DNA from: Manihot esculenta
Taxonomy: Eukaryota; Streptophyta; Magnoliopsida; Malpighiales; Euphorbiaceae
DNA length: 64,000 nucleotides
Reading direction: 5' to 3'
NCBI RefSeq assembly: GCF_001659605.2
Contig: NC_035176.2
Span: 31,614,716 to 31,678,715, forward strand
The position numbers were made by a program, and so were the translations under genes. The notes beneath the pieces were generated by a model. It ran no database searches and was not told the origin of the DNA. It worked only from the letters and a program-made list of their open reading frames with translations. Positions 46,820-60,300 of this stretch are shown piece after piece. Numbering within the stretch: position 1 is the stretch's first letter; each line of letters starts with the position of its first letter.

Positions 46820-48779
46820 AGAGAGAAAGAGCAGAACAAAGGCAGAGCTTAGTGGGAGAACTTTATAGAGAACAGTGTCATTAAGACGGATGAAAATGAA
46901 AGTAAGAGTAGAGAAGAAGGGTAAAAAAATGAGAAGGAAATGAAAACGTGGAGCTTATGAGATGGCAAAGCCGCAAAAGAATTTTACTAACCGAGCTAAA
47001 AACGTTATCCTAAAACCCGTTGTCCGCTATTAGAGTCGTACCCAGGGCTGTAAATTATAAAGAAAAACGTTATGTATAATTACATAGACCGTGTGCGCGT
47101 GTCGACGCGAGAGGGAGGAAGGGTACAGGAGTCTCCTTAGAATTAGAGACGTGGAAGTCGCCGCATGCACAGCTGGCAAAGCCGACTGGGAGAGTCGTTT
47201 GCAGTGGCATTTCGACTTGGTTCGACAAGGAAAAATTTTAATTGAATTGTGTATTAAAATAATACTTTATAATATAAATTTTATATTAATATAAATTTAA
47301 AAAATAACATTATTTACTAATAATATAATATTATATTAATATAAAAATAAACTACGGATCAAAATTAATAAAATTATATAATTTTTTTTTATTTTTCTTT
47401 TATTTTTCACTAGCTGTTGTATTTTAAAAATATAATAAAGTTACATATTACTATTTTTAATTTATAATAAATTATTACTGTAAATAGTTCCATTGCTGCT
47501 GTTTCCACTGGAATATTACTATAATCGACGTTAAATAAGATTCTATGCCAAAACAAAAGAATACCTTTCTTAGTTTAGTTCACTGTATTATGGATTGTAC
47601 TAAAACTTGATGCTAAAATGGGCTGTTTTGGAATTAGGGTTCTTACTTAGTAGAATTAATGTTTTGTTAACGGCTAACCCTTCAAATTGTTTGTTAATGT
47701 TCCACATTCCTTTACACTGCGAAAATAACAGATTTTTTTTTTCTAAAAGAAAATGATGAAATATAAGAACAATATGAAAATTTGTTTTTTTCATCAATGG
47801 TCCAGCCACAGGATAATATTTCATCAAGTTCTCCTAGGTTCAATTTACTAGACACAGAGACAAAAATTTTAATTACATGTCCTAAAATATTGGAGATCAT
47901 GAGTACAACAATAATGACATACATATATATTTGTAATGAATTGAATAATTGCGCTTTTATTTTTTATTTTTTAACCATGAAATTCTCAAAATTGCTAAAA
48001 ATTAAATTTCACCATTTTTCGGACTCCTTTAAAATAAAATAAAAAAAAAGAAAAGGGTAGCTCTCATTTTCTACTATATGGGAATTTGAGAGTCAACGAA
48101 TTAATGAATTAATTAGCATTCCTTTTATGTAATTACAGCTGTGATCTTAGCACTGCAAATCATGTTGTCATTTTTATCTATTAATTAATTTTTTTTAAAC
48201 ATAGATCGATATTAATTAGTGGATTCAAAATTCATTCTTCAGTGATCAGTAATGTGATGTCGTTTTCATCTTTAGAGGTGATGATATTTTAAGTACAGAC
48301 AAGATAATTTCCAAGTCCAATCGAGGGCCCTTTTAGCATTGTCGACATTTGCAATCTGTAATTAAGATTGTACGAAGCTGTATAAATCACAAGTTAAATT
48401 TTAATTTTGCTTCTTATCACAAGGGTTACTGTTGCAACTTTTGATCGTCCAAGTACCTCTATAGAACTTTGTTTCTATGAATATTGTCATGTACCAATGT
48501 GCCCGATCGATGATTGATGTGAATATGTGATGGACCTTTTGCTTTTTATTTATTTATTTTTTATTATCACAAAAATATTTATACATATTTATTTTTTAGT
48601 TTGATAAATTTTTAAATTTAATGTTGCGTTCCATGGATACGGTGAATATATTCTGATATTTAAAAAATAAAATTTATAATATGTTTGTGAATTTAGATCG
48701 AAAGGAAAATATTTATCTTTTTTTTTTTCATTTTATTCGCTAATAATATTTAATTTACAATATGCCATTTGCTTTTATC
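46820..48779. other. DREB upstream region and AT-rich spacer
   Basis: A short GC-rich block lies at about 47090-47225. The rest is AT-rich with no supported gene. Confidence 0.4.
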
Positions 48780-48960
48780 ACTTAAGTCCGTAGTTACGGA
48801 AGTGTCAGAATATCTCTTCACGCCAGATAATTATTTAATTTTTTTGACGTGCATATTTTCACGCCAGACGGCCATTTAATTTTCTCAACACGCATGTGGA
48901 CAGAGTTACGAAATAATTGGATTACAAAGTGACCAGGCCACGAAATGACTGGCCCTATTC
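48780..48960. mobile_element. Gypsy LTR fragment
   Basis: Shares the ACGCCAGACGGCCATTTAAT-like text with the LTR family here (compare 2665-2690). Short and eroded; boundaries unclear. Confidence 0.4.
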
Positions 48961-50824
48961 TTTTTCTTTAAACCATATTACTAGGCTGGACTTTTTTTAA
49001 AATGGTTCGCAGGTGAAGTCTGTCATACTTAATTTTTTAACTGAATTAAAATGTATAATGTGAGTTGATTTAGTCTACAAAAAGTACGATGAGTTTTAAA
49101 TTTATTTTTTTATTAAAATTTAATATTATTCTAAATATAAAACGTCCGACAAACACAAAGTATAGTTGAAGGTGTGATTGCGCTACAATATCAACCCAAT
49201 AGTGCATGTTTGAAGAAACGCTCTCTAAGTTTGTCCCTTGTGTTGTAGTCTTCAGTTTTTCTTTTTCTTGGTTTAATAAACATCGAAAACTGTGGCTAGT
49301 TTCGAGTTTCTAATAATTTCCACTGCATATGTTTATCGTGCGCCACCTTGTGATTTTTGTACTTGTTTCCATTTTGTAAGGCTTTTATTTATTTATTTTT
49401 TTTCAAATAAAAATTAAAAAAATAAAATTTAAAATTTTTTAAATATATTCAGATATATTTATTATTACATTAAATCTATAAATATTATACAATTTCTATT
49501 TTAAATAAAAATAATAAAAAATTGAAAGATAATTTTAAAGTAATTAAATTTATCTCAAATTTTATTATTATTGTTATCATCTAAAAAATTAAATTAGTTT
49601 AATTTAAATATTACTTATAAAATTTGAATTCACCTCCAACTCAATTTTATACCATTAAAATCCATCATATTAATATTTAATTCAATTAAATATCTGTAAA
49701 AATCTGACCCATAAATAGATTACTCTTGGACTTCTATTTTGTTGGTTAGGCCCTCTGAATTTTTATTTTTATTTAATTTTTTTTTTTTTTATCTACGACC
49801 ATTAATGGACAATGACATTTCACTAAAAAACAAGAATTTCTAAATCAACACATTATAAATGCAACTTATCCTTTTATTTTAAACTTGTAAAATTATTGAC
49901 CATCATTTACTTTTAACCACTTGTATGATCAACGCCTGAGAGAGACAAACTTCATTTAATTATGAAGAAGCAGAAGAGCAGTTGGGTTTAATTACAAAAA
50001 CTTGCCTTGCTTAATCTGCCATTGCCAAGTGCAAGATCTAATTCAGTCATATGAATCATGATATGATAGTGACATGTGGGTAGTTGGGCAATTTCAAATC
50101 AGGACTTTAAAGGCATTAGTTAATGGGCTGGGGTCACTTTGGGCCAACCATCAATTAATGTATGGGCCTTCAAAACAAAGAATGAGAATTGGCCCCCTTA
50201 ATATTATAGCTTTGCTCCCTTGGCTTCTTCATTTGGAGGGACCATTAACCAAAATTAACAACCCACTTGATCATAATCTGTAGTACCAAAAGTATTTTGC
50301 CTTCAATCAACATTTCATTTGCCTATTTAGGGTTTCTCATTGTTGTCAAAAAGTTAACAATGAAAAAATTTGAAATCAACTAATTTTTTATATCTTGAGA
50401 AAAAAAAAACTAATTTTTTATATAAAGGTCAGACACCCAATTACGGAAAATTCCTTTTTACAAAATGAAATGTTTTAAAGGAAATTTTAGGAATTCTGGC
50501 TGGTGAAAAAATTGGATTTCTGGAGAAATGAGATGGGGAAAATTAAATTGCTGGCGGTGTTTGGTGTAGCAGAGCTAATTAGCCATGGGAGGATAATGTG
50601 GTGAGAATAATGGAGATAGGCTGCCTATGGAGTTGTACATTTCCATCATCAGCCAGCTGTGTGGGTTTAAATTTTTAATAAATATATATGCAAAAGTCCT
50701 ATTTTAGTCTTTAAAAGTATTCATCAATTAAGTTTTTAAAATTTTTTTATTCAAACAAACTCTTTTAACTATTAAAATAATTCTAATAAGTCTTTTAAAC
50801 ATTTTAAAAGTTTATATATTCTTT
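48961..50824. other. AT-rich spacer
   Basis: No supported gene. An ORF at 50074-50283 is of unrecognised type and likely random. Confidence 0.4.
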
Positions 50825-51235
50825 TGATGATCGCTGAATTTCACCATCTCAATATGAGGTCGGACTTCAAAAGGCAGTTCTAGTCGACAGACTAATGCCT
50901 CAAAGTCTTGAAGGAGGCCCCGAAAAAATCTTGATCACTCACTCTATAGATTCAGCCCAGTGACGTGACATAAGAGGGACAATAAGCCCAGTCACTTCGC
51001 AGCTCTGCCCTCACATGCGCCGGGAGAAATTAAATGACCGCTTGGCGTGGAGAGGACGTCTGACGCTTTCGTATGTACGGACTCACATGACAGAAGCATG
51101 TGACACTATAACAGAAAAGCCGTTACACATCACTAGCGGACAAGAGGGAATGAATAAAAGGAGAATAACCTCTTTCTCTCCATCTAAACTTACACAACCC
51201 TTATAAATTCTATTTTTTTTAATTTCAGAACATCG
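50825..51235 (+). mobile_element. Solo gypsy LTR
   Basis: Begins TGATGATCGC and ends CAGAACATCG, with the LTR signature shared with 21245, 29097 and 32368 (TTCGTATGTACGGACTCACA block, then a CACTATAAC TATA-like word near 51102). CTTT occurs on both outer sides; the exact five-base duplication is not certain. No internal region follows. Confidence 0.7.
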
Positions 51236-51881
51236 CTTTTCAAAGTTTAAAATAAAATTTTAAAATAGATAAAAAATTATAATTTACTTCAATTTAAATC
51301 AAGTTAAAACCAGATATGAAAATTTTTATATCGCAAGAGTTTTTAATAAAATAAATTATTTTATATACTTGATATATAATATTATAATAAAAATTTTAGT
51401 GTAATATTGAGCAAATTGATAATTTAGTTTTTATTGAATGATTAAAATCATGAAACTAGACTATCAAATAATTTCTTGATAAATAGACTAAAGGTTGAAA
51501 ATACTGTAGTTTCTTTTTATACCTTATAATAAGATCAAACAACAGCAAAAAAATGTAAAGGACTTGGTCACTGATTTTCATCTTTACACAGCAAACACCA
51601 ACCGAGAGCAAGAATTAGGTAACTCTAGAAGAATAAACAGATCTTTCAACACTATCCAATAAGGAATTGGAACAATCCTTTTTTCTTTTTAATTCCATTG
51701 ATTTTACAATATTTCTCAATTAAAGTTAGACCCAAAAATATTGAAATTGCTTATGAGGTTTTCCATTTCAGAAAAAACTATTAAGCCAAAGCTCAAACAC
51801 TTCATTGAAAAAAAAAAAAAGAAACTCCTTTGGAAGAAAGATTGTTGTAGAGTCTCCAAAATTGCTACTTTAAGCTTTGCA

Positions 51882-54800
51882 TCATTCACAATAACCATGC
51901 AATGAGCATACTTCCTTATTCTTGCCAAGCTCCACAAGCATGGTCAAAAGAGCCTCACACATTTCACTGCAATCAGGCTCATTAGGATCCTTCTTACCTG
52001 AAGAATAAACCATCCATGCGTGATCGAGCTTCCTGTCTGGTCTGACGACAACTGAACCCGGAACTTCAGCATCTCGGCAAGTTACTAATCCGTCGCTCTT
52101 CTCTCCATACCTAAGCTGCAAGTGGAATGCACACACAGCCATGGCAGCAGATATGGGCATCACAACTGGTACCTGACATCCTGCTTGAACAACACCATCA
52201 GGCTCCTGAACCCCAAGTCTTGGAAGCGGAAGCCAAGGAAGTTCAGCTTGTGCTATTTGTGTCATTGTAGCAAGGACACCTGGCGCGATGCTTGCCTCGG
52301 AGTGAAATGAGATAAGAGGGATTTGCTCAGGGAGCTTGTGCTTCATGATGAACTCCCTCCGTTTATCATAAGTGAGATCTTCTAATGCTCGAATGTCACC
52401 CTAGAAATTGATCAATCATGACAAATATATATATATTTTTCTAAAAAAAGTAAACCAACAATTTTACTGAAATTGGGAAGCAGAGATGAAAAAAATGCCA
52501 GATAAACAGAAACAGGAAACATACTACCAGCTAATCCACCTGCCTGCAATTAAAATATATGAAAGAAATGACTGAAAATAAACTAAAATATTGGGGAAAA
52601 AAGCCTAAAATGAAGCCTTGTAGAGTGAAAGGAAGAGAGACATGGAACAATGATAGAGATCGTCTGCAATTGGGCCATCCTGTAGCCATAGATGGGCTGA
52701 GACAGCTGAAGGTCTATTCAAGAAGAAAATTAAAAGGGACTGCAAGCACCTCCAGCAGAAACATTCCAGAAGAATAGGAAGTTGTTACAGCAGCGGGAAT
52801 AAAGGAAAGGATGGGACAGATGGCAGGAAGAGAAAATCAGTAATCATTTATGTAATGAGCATATATCATAGAATACGACAGAGGAGGGATATCGAGATTA
52901 TTATTTTGTTTTCAGCTTACGCTGGGCTAGAAATTTCGTACTGGGAAGATTCTTAGAGTATTTTGTCTATAGGGGGAGCTTGAGAAATTCAGTCATTAGT
53001 ATTACAAACTATTTCCTTTGTTCTATATATGTCTGCAAGCTTGTTCCTTTTATAACTCTATCAAAATCAAAAACAAAAACCAAGGAAGAGTATCATATCA
53101 CACATGTTATGGAATTTCTATATAAATTTTAAAATGTGTAAACAGATATATGAAATTTCTAGGCATTAGGAATGGATTACCTTGATGAGCTTGCATATCA
53201 AAAGTTCCATGATCTTCCGGGTTTCTTTGTCTGCAATTTGGCCTTCACGGAGAATGTCAGAAGCTATGGGAGATCCACCAAATGGACTTTGCACCAGTAC
53301 CAGTCCAGCAACTTTATCTTCCAAGTCAGACCAGTACAATGACAATGCAGCAGCAGCATCAACCCCACCCTTGCTGTGCCCAAGCAGCATCACACGCTTT
53401 CCTGAGCCCCAGTAGAGTTCCTCAATGTAATGCTTCAGTTCGCATGCATTGTGCTCCACTGATGCCTTGACACAGAAAGACAGAAAACAGTGAGAAGCAA
53501 CATCACAATTTGCAAAAGTGCATGAAAAGATAAATCTAGAAAAAGCGGATGAACAAACTCTTCAGCTCATCGTGTTTATTCATGCAGTCTTAATTTAGAT
53601 AATTCACTAAGCAATAACCAATTACCTCACTGTGAATTTTTGCAATGTGACAAGCTAGACCCATCTTAGAAAAGAATCTCTTAGTGCCCACAAAATACAA
53701 AGGACCATGATTACTAAAAAGGCCTGAGAAAGGTAAATATTAACATTTTAGTGGGTTCTTGTTCATGAGAAGTATCAAATGAAAAGGAAAAACTAAATCT
53801 AGAACTACATCAGAATAGGGATCATGTTATACCCGGTATTAACAGATAAACAAATGAGTTGGGAAGTGTGTGCTCTCCATTCCTGAAGATTAAGAACAAC
53901 TACTATAAGATCCATGCATACATCAACTATCAACAACTATCAAGAAAGAACAAACTATAAAATTTCCATTAGGCATGCAAAGAAAGTTAGTTAATATTCA
54001 AGTGAAGACCATTGCATCATGTAATGATCAAATACACTAAAGTAAAAACCATTAAAATAAATGATCAGTGACAGAACAAATCACATGTTGCAGTAAGGTT
54101 TTTAGCAGTAAAAGACACAAACACTCTTGATGAGGCATAACCAAAGGAACAATAAGGTTCCCTTACAAAAATAATTTCAGTCTTTATGCATTATCTAATG
54201 ATTCACAAAATGCAAAGGGAAGTAGATACTGAGAAGTTCTAAAAGAACCTCCTACCAATAATTAAAAACACATGTCATATTTTTAGTGGTAAACTATTGG
54301 AGATCAGAGTAGTTGGCTAATTATGACGTAAAATCATCAGCATAAAATGCAGAGACAGAAATGTCTGACTTCATTTGTAATGGCAATACATGCCACACCA
54401 AATTAGATTGCTAAATGACAAACAAAACAAAAAAAAAAAAAGAGAAATGATGGCTAGTCTAGATTCTAGAAAAGCTCCACGGGTCTGACTGCCCAAACAA
54501 TGAGAGCAGCTGGTAGAATTGCAAGATGAATATAAAAAAGAGTTTGACTACACTAAATCAATCCCCAAATTATGCCTAATCAGCACAGATCTGGCCTATT
54601 TGAACAGTGAATTCAACCACAAATATATAGAGAAGTGAGGAATTTAATTGCAATAACTACTTGGTATAACACAAAATTGATACTTACATATGAAACAAAA
54701 CAATTCTACTTCTCATTGGTCTCCGCCTTTTATTGCGTAGAAATATAATATTTGTTATTGTATTTCACAATAGAGATTACAATATATTTATATATGAGAG

Positions 54801-57800
54801 ATGGTATCTAAATAGGAAGGAAAATCAAAGTCTATGATTATACAATCCTACGATTAAGCAACTGATCAATCTATCAATATTTACTTCCTATATTAATATA
54901 TTTACTTCCTATAACCTATAACACTCCCTCCCAAGTTAGAGCATAATTTTTAATCATGCCCAACTTGTTACATATATAATCAATTTTAGCTATAAGAACA
55001 ATCAATCCAAAACAATCAAAATAAATAAAGGATCAAAAGAACAGAACCCATGAACAGTAACCTGTGAACAGTACCCAATGAACAGTATTTGTGAACAGTA
55101 CCCGATGAACAATTCCCGTGAACAGTACCCGATGAACAAAGCATTAAGTTTCCAAATGTTACCCTTTATGAGTAACCCAAATAAACAGAGTCCTGAATCT
55201 CTAAATATTACCACCCAAATGAACAGAGCCCTAACCCAAATGAACAGATCCCTAAATTTCCAAATGTTACCCTTCATTGGTAATCCAAATGAACAGAGCT
55301 CTAAGTCTTCAAATATTATTCTTTATGAGTAACCCAAATAAACAGAGTTCTAAGTCTCCAAATGTTACCCTTTTATGGGTAATCCAAATAAAAATAAACA
55401 GAGCCCCTAAGTCTCCAAATGTTACCCTTTTATGGGTAGCCCAAATAAACAAAGTCCTAAGTCTCCAAATATTACTCTTTATGGATAATCCAAATAAACA
55501 GAGTTCTAAGTTTCCAAATGTTACCCTTTATGGATAACCCCGATGAATAGAGTCCTAAGTCTCCAAGCCTTTATAGATAACCCAAATGAACAGAGCCCTA
55601 AGTCTCTAAATATTACCCTTTATGGGTAACCCGATGAACAAAGGCCTAAGTCTTGAAATGTTACCCTTTATGAGTAATCTCGATAAACAGAGTCCTAAGT
55701 CTCTAAATGTTAATCCTTTATGGGTAATCTAAATGAACAGAGCTCTCAATCTCTAAATGTCAGATGAAATCCACAAGTTAGCAGGTGGACGTCACACTCT
55801 CCCTTGCGATGTTCTCGTTGCAACTGGATCAAATACAATTACTAAACCAAGACCAAACTCTTGGGTATTGTGGTTCACTGGTACCTTGGGCGGCTCCACC
55901 TCGTCTTACACGGGTAGTCCTTTCCTCATAGGCCTACTAGCCCCGCACAATTTGTCTGACCAGGGTGGCTCTGATACCATGTAGAAATATAATATTTTGT
56001 TATTGTATTTCACAATAGAGATTACAATATATTTATATATGAGAGATGGTATCTAAATAGAAAGGAAAATCAAAGTCTATGATTATACAATCCTACGATT
56101 AAGCAACTGATCAATCTATCAATATTTACTTCCTATATTAATATATTTACTTCCTATAACCTATAACAGATAGCATGGACTGGTAATGTAAAATTTGACA
56201 TTATCACACAACAGAATTCTGGATATGTGAATTCATGCATAAAACAACAAATTTTCGCATTTATGGAACCCATGTAGTTGTATTATATTAGCAAATTCTG
56301 TTCAACATTGAGTTTGCACAGTTCAGTCTCCAAAAAAGCAATCAAAAGAATTGTCTGCATAATGAAAAAATTTCTCAAATTTAATAAAAGGAAAGAGATC
56401 ATATTTACACTCACCTTATTTTTCCAAGCAGCTCTAGGAATCTAGCGGTGCCATCCTCCACAGGAGCCATTCCAGGTGTACGTGGCAACCATCCAATATC
56501 GTCAGATGAACCACGCAAAGTTTTACGCACTCGAGATGTAATGCTGAAGATGCCAAAATGAGTAGTAATATCATATAACAAATTCAATTCATAAGCTTGA
56601 AACAGAGCTGGAAACAACAAAATTTTTTAACACTTATAAATCTGCCAATTTACAAAGTTAACTAGGACCGGGGCCAAAGAGTTCATTAACTCCATTCAGC
56701 TAGAAAAGGGAAAAAAAAAAAAATCAAGGGTCGCTATTCATAAAAGTTTTGGGGCTTGTCCTATACATTCTACACAAATTATAAAAAATGAAAAAGGAAA
56801 AAAAGGGCTTTGAATTTTGTAGTTCACTAAAGACTTCAATTTTTCAGTTCACTTAAGAAAGGTAAAAATTTACCTGAAATCAATTAGAAAGTTTCTAAAA
56901 TTTGCTCCCCTAAGTCAAGCATCATATACATAAAGCCAGAGTTAAAATTTCAGAGAAGAACCACTAGACAAGATTCTTCCCGGACTTTCAAAGTCAATTA
57001 AATAAAGAGTTTAGCTATTCAAATTCGAGTTTCCAAGGTTGGTTTATTTCCAAGCAGTTAAACATCCAAAATAATATATAACTTTCCCCCTTTCTCCCAG
57101 CCCCAGGGGCAGTTCCTGGGTCCTTATCTTTTATTTTTAACATGGAAGGACGCTACTTTTCTGCTTGTTGATTCTGGATGTCAATACTTCCTTTTTTCAG
57201 AAAAAAAAAACATTCTATTTGGTTTATATTTCCTTTCATTTTAACGTTTTGAATTCTTTTTAGCTCTATGAAATTATTTGATGATGTGGTCCTTTTCCTT
57301 TGAATAAGGCTGTAAGGTATTGAGATACCCATCTGAAAGTTTTTTGGCAATGCTAATGAAGCTAACTAACTTGTTTTACCTACGAACTTGAAGTTGTGCC
57401 CATCTGACATAATAGAATGAAAATCTCAAGGAGGCCAATGCCAATCTCCAGGCAAGTCGAAAACCAAACAGTGGAAGCATCAACCTACACCCAGGTGAAG
57501 AAATTGTGCAAAGGCAAATGATTAAATATTTGCAACATGAATGAATGGCAAGGAAAAACATTAAAGAAATCTGGATATAACAGAAATACAACCATATATA
57601 TATTACCAAAGCTTCAAACAAGTTTATAAGAGAATCCAAAATCATGTATGCAATGAAACAAATAGTTCTAATTGCTTTTTTGAAAATACTGAAAAAAATA
57701 AAGAAAGGCAGGAAGTAATTCAAGAAGGGCTGGAGAAAAGATAAAACTTCAATTCAATTAACACTAATTTGTGTGCTTATTTCAGATTGAAAGCTGCAGT

Positions 57801-59106
57801 AAACAAATATGAATTTAGCATGTATCTGTATTGGTAAAATTTTATAGTTTAGTACCATGGAGAAAACCAGTGAAAAGAATAATACCCTTTAATAACAAGG
57901 GAGAAACCTTGATGACTATAACTGCTCTTTATAATTTCATAACTTGTATTTACAAGTAATTCTTCCCTCATATCTGAGGTTCTTCCACAGATTCCAGGGC
58001 TAGTATCAGCAGTATAAAATTTATGGGATGATGAGCAAGCTTCCCTATCAAATGTATGAATGTTATGACTAGAAGATCTTGAATGTGGTCCAGAGGAACA
58101 GAACACCAAACTCCCTGAGCATCCTTCATCTTGGAGAACAAGATCTTCTGCATAAACAACACTGTCAAATGCAACCATACTTTTCCTAAAGTAATAAAGT
58201 ATGAAGCAAAAGAGAAATGTTGGAAATCACTAAGTAGTTTGGCATTGAGGGTTAATCATGAATTAAGAGGAAATTGCAGTGAATCACATTTTAGTTGCAA
58301 ATGTAAATGCATGTAACTGGATGATGCGAACATGGGGTTCCACATCACTGAAGTTAAGAACTCACCAATAAAACGAATCAATCGGTGACGCAAATAAGTG
58401 GTCAATGTAACTAGACTGGAGATAATGCCATCTACTGATAAGCGGAATTCAAAAGAATCATCAAGAAGACTTGTGTTGCTCACAGCATCACAGTTGACCT
58501 GATAAAAGGACCTAAAAGAATTAGTCTTGAAAAGCTTAGCTCTCATTTTCAGCTACTACACCCTAGGTATAAAGAAACAGAAGTTAACAACATAACTGTT
58601 CTGTCATTTGTAACTACACAATGAAGCCTTTCATGGGTCAACAGGGAAAGATTACATCACTAAGAAGTGCTTCATCATATCAGTTATTCAAATAGTGCAA
58701 AATCTTGATCAAACAGAGATCAATAAGCATCAATTTCCCAGAACGAGGCTCTGTTAAATTAAGGAAATTTCAATTGACACCCATGTATCCATGACTGTGT
58801 ATTTTCAGATGCTCATATAAACATGTGCAGAAACTGATAGATAACATATGCTTAAATGAAGATTAGCCGAGAATTAGTCAAAAAACCTGCTTTCTGTGAT
58901 GAGTGTGCCTTTCAACAATGTAATATTTACTCGATTCATGCCTAACCTGATCTGACTTCAATGATGAAAAATGAATACAAAGTTAGTCAAACACTAGATT
59001 AAGCATCAAGAATAACACAAAGGGAAAAAAAGTCATTTCTGAAATGGAATTTGACACTTACTGTTGAAGAAGTATTGGTTAAATCTCCATGAATATGACC
59101 TCCCAT
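51882..59106 (-). CDS. Alpha/beta-hydrolase, lipase-like
   Basis: Ten coding exons on the minus strand: 59062-59106, 58887-58946, 58366-58498, 57886-58147, 57380-57484, 56415-56543, 53833-53882, 53626-53723, 53181-53465, 51882-52400. They total 1686 bases (561 residues). The hydrolase core starts with VYLLIPGLFSNHGPLY (the lid/oxyanion strand) and has the nucleophile elbow GHSKGG with Ser325. Asp492 and His516 (RKLDHAW) are the likely partners. A hydrophobic segment at about residues 168-195 may anchor it to a membrane. The N-terminal 150 residues match no domain I know. The substrate is unknown. The donor of exon 4 (57886) was chosen to keep the frame; a nearer GT at 57907 gives a stop. The intron between exons 6 and 7 holds a 1.4-kb LTR element. 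Confidence 0.85.
54736..56168 (-). mobile_element. Short LTR element (TRIM/LARD-like) in hydrolase intron
   Basis: Two nearly identical direct repeats of about 188 bases (54736-54923 and 55980-56168) bracket 1056 bases. The element is in minus orientation: the primer site for initiator tRNA-Met (TGGTATCAGAGCC on the minus strand, 55967-55979) touches the right LTR, and a purine tract (GGGAGGGAG) touches the left LTR. No gag or pol is recognisable. The flanks do not match as a 5-bp duplication (TATTG and GATAG). Confidence 0.85.
55050..55760. repeat. About 55-60-bp minisatellite inside the LTR element
   Basis: About twelve degenerate tandem copies built on AATCCAAATAAACAGAG, TCCTAAGTCTCCAAATG and TTACCCTTTATGGG. 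Unit length varies from about 45 to 65 bases. ORFs through it are artefacts of the repeat. Confidence 0.8.
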
Positions 59107-60300
59107 ATGATATCCTATCCTGAGACTGCAAGATCAAGATGAATTTAGAGAATGAAAACAGTTCGTTCCATTTGTAGGCTCACTAATCCAGGAAAAAACT
59201 TAAATAAAAGTAGGATTGAGAAAGAAGCTCATTCCTTATGTGCATAAAAAAATGAGGGAAAAAAATTGATGCAAAAGATAAAGTCTTTGTCAAGTGAAGG
59301 TCTTGGGTGGATGATTAAAATCAATCTCACCTTCAACAAATTAAATTTTGTACCACATACAAATATGATGCATGCATCTCCTTGGAAAGCTAGAATAGAT
59401 ATGATCAATTTTCGTAGTGACCAAGTTTAGATCTTGCTCATAGATACTCCTGACATTATCTGAGGTCCAAATAAAATGTAGAGCAAGGCCAAGGAACAAG
59501 ACCACTGAAAGACACTTTAGATTCAAACTTCAAACTCTAATTCTGGGTGGACCTCAGAGAACTGTAATCTTAAATAAAGCTTTCAGATTTCATCAAATCT
59601 TCAGTTAAAAGACGACACTGAAATGACAATAGCTCAACTCAATTTTAACAAGTAGAAGTATTATACTAAAAACTGCACATTATTAAAATTGAAGCATAAC
59701 CCACATCTGTTTCCACAATCCACATTCAAAAGAATCGAATTTAAGTAAATGAAAATAAACAGTTCAGCTAAATACATAAATCAAACTTAGAAGAAGATAC
59801 CGAAATCACAGATGAAGAAAGGCGGTTAAAACGCTTTCTTCCAAAAACGACAAAGCAAGACAAGCCAAACCGGAGCAACCCGACGGATTGATCTAGAAAT
59901 TCAAAGAAGCAACTACAGGTGGATGTAAAAACGAAAAATCACAGAGCCAAACAGACTGACCTGCGGAAATGAGAAAACAGAAAATAGAAGGTCCAACAAT
60001 TGAGGAAACACAGAAAGCTGCACAACCCAGAAACAGATGAGTCTTCAGAATCACTACCCACTCAAATTTAAATTATAAAACGAAAAAGTAACAAATATCC
60101 AAATCCAAATGCACCCATTTCGAAAAAGCAAATAGAAGAATAAAAGCGCATGAAATTCAAATAAAAAAGGAACAAATTTTAAAAATAGTAAAAGGGAAGA
60201 ATTAAAGAAAAGCAATAAATATGTTGGGAATAGTAGCAACCGAATTGGAGCGAAGTCATGGACGAAGAATGGGAGCAAGAGATGATAGCTATCCTATTTG
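59107..60300 (-). promoter_or_regulatory. 5' region of the hydrolase gene
   Basis: Contains a probable 5' UTR with introns and the promoter. The 5' splice structure upstream of 59106 was not resolved; the TCTCAG acceptor-like word at about 59130 suggests the first coding exon has a 5' UTR part. No ORF here is credible. Confidence 0.35.

Noticed and set aside
46749..46839. Longer DREB reading frame starting at 46839
   Set aside because: That ATG lies upstream of the TATA box at 46812-46819, so it would not be in the transcript. The start at 46749 gives the expected N-terminus.
55002..55537. ORFs on both strands inside the hydrolase intron
   Set aside because: They read through the minisatellite of the LTR element and have no non-repetitive content.
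57886..57908. Alternative hydrolase donor at 57907
   Set aside because: Joining from there to the exon at 57484 shifts the frame into a stop; the donor at 57885 keeps it open.
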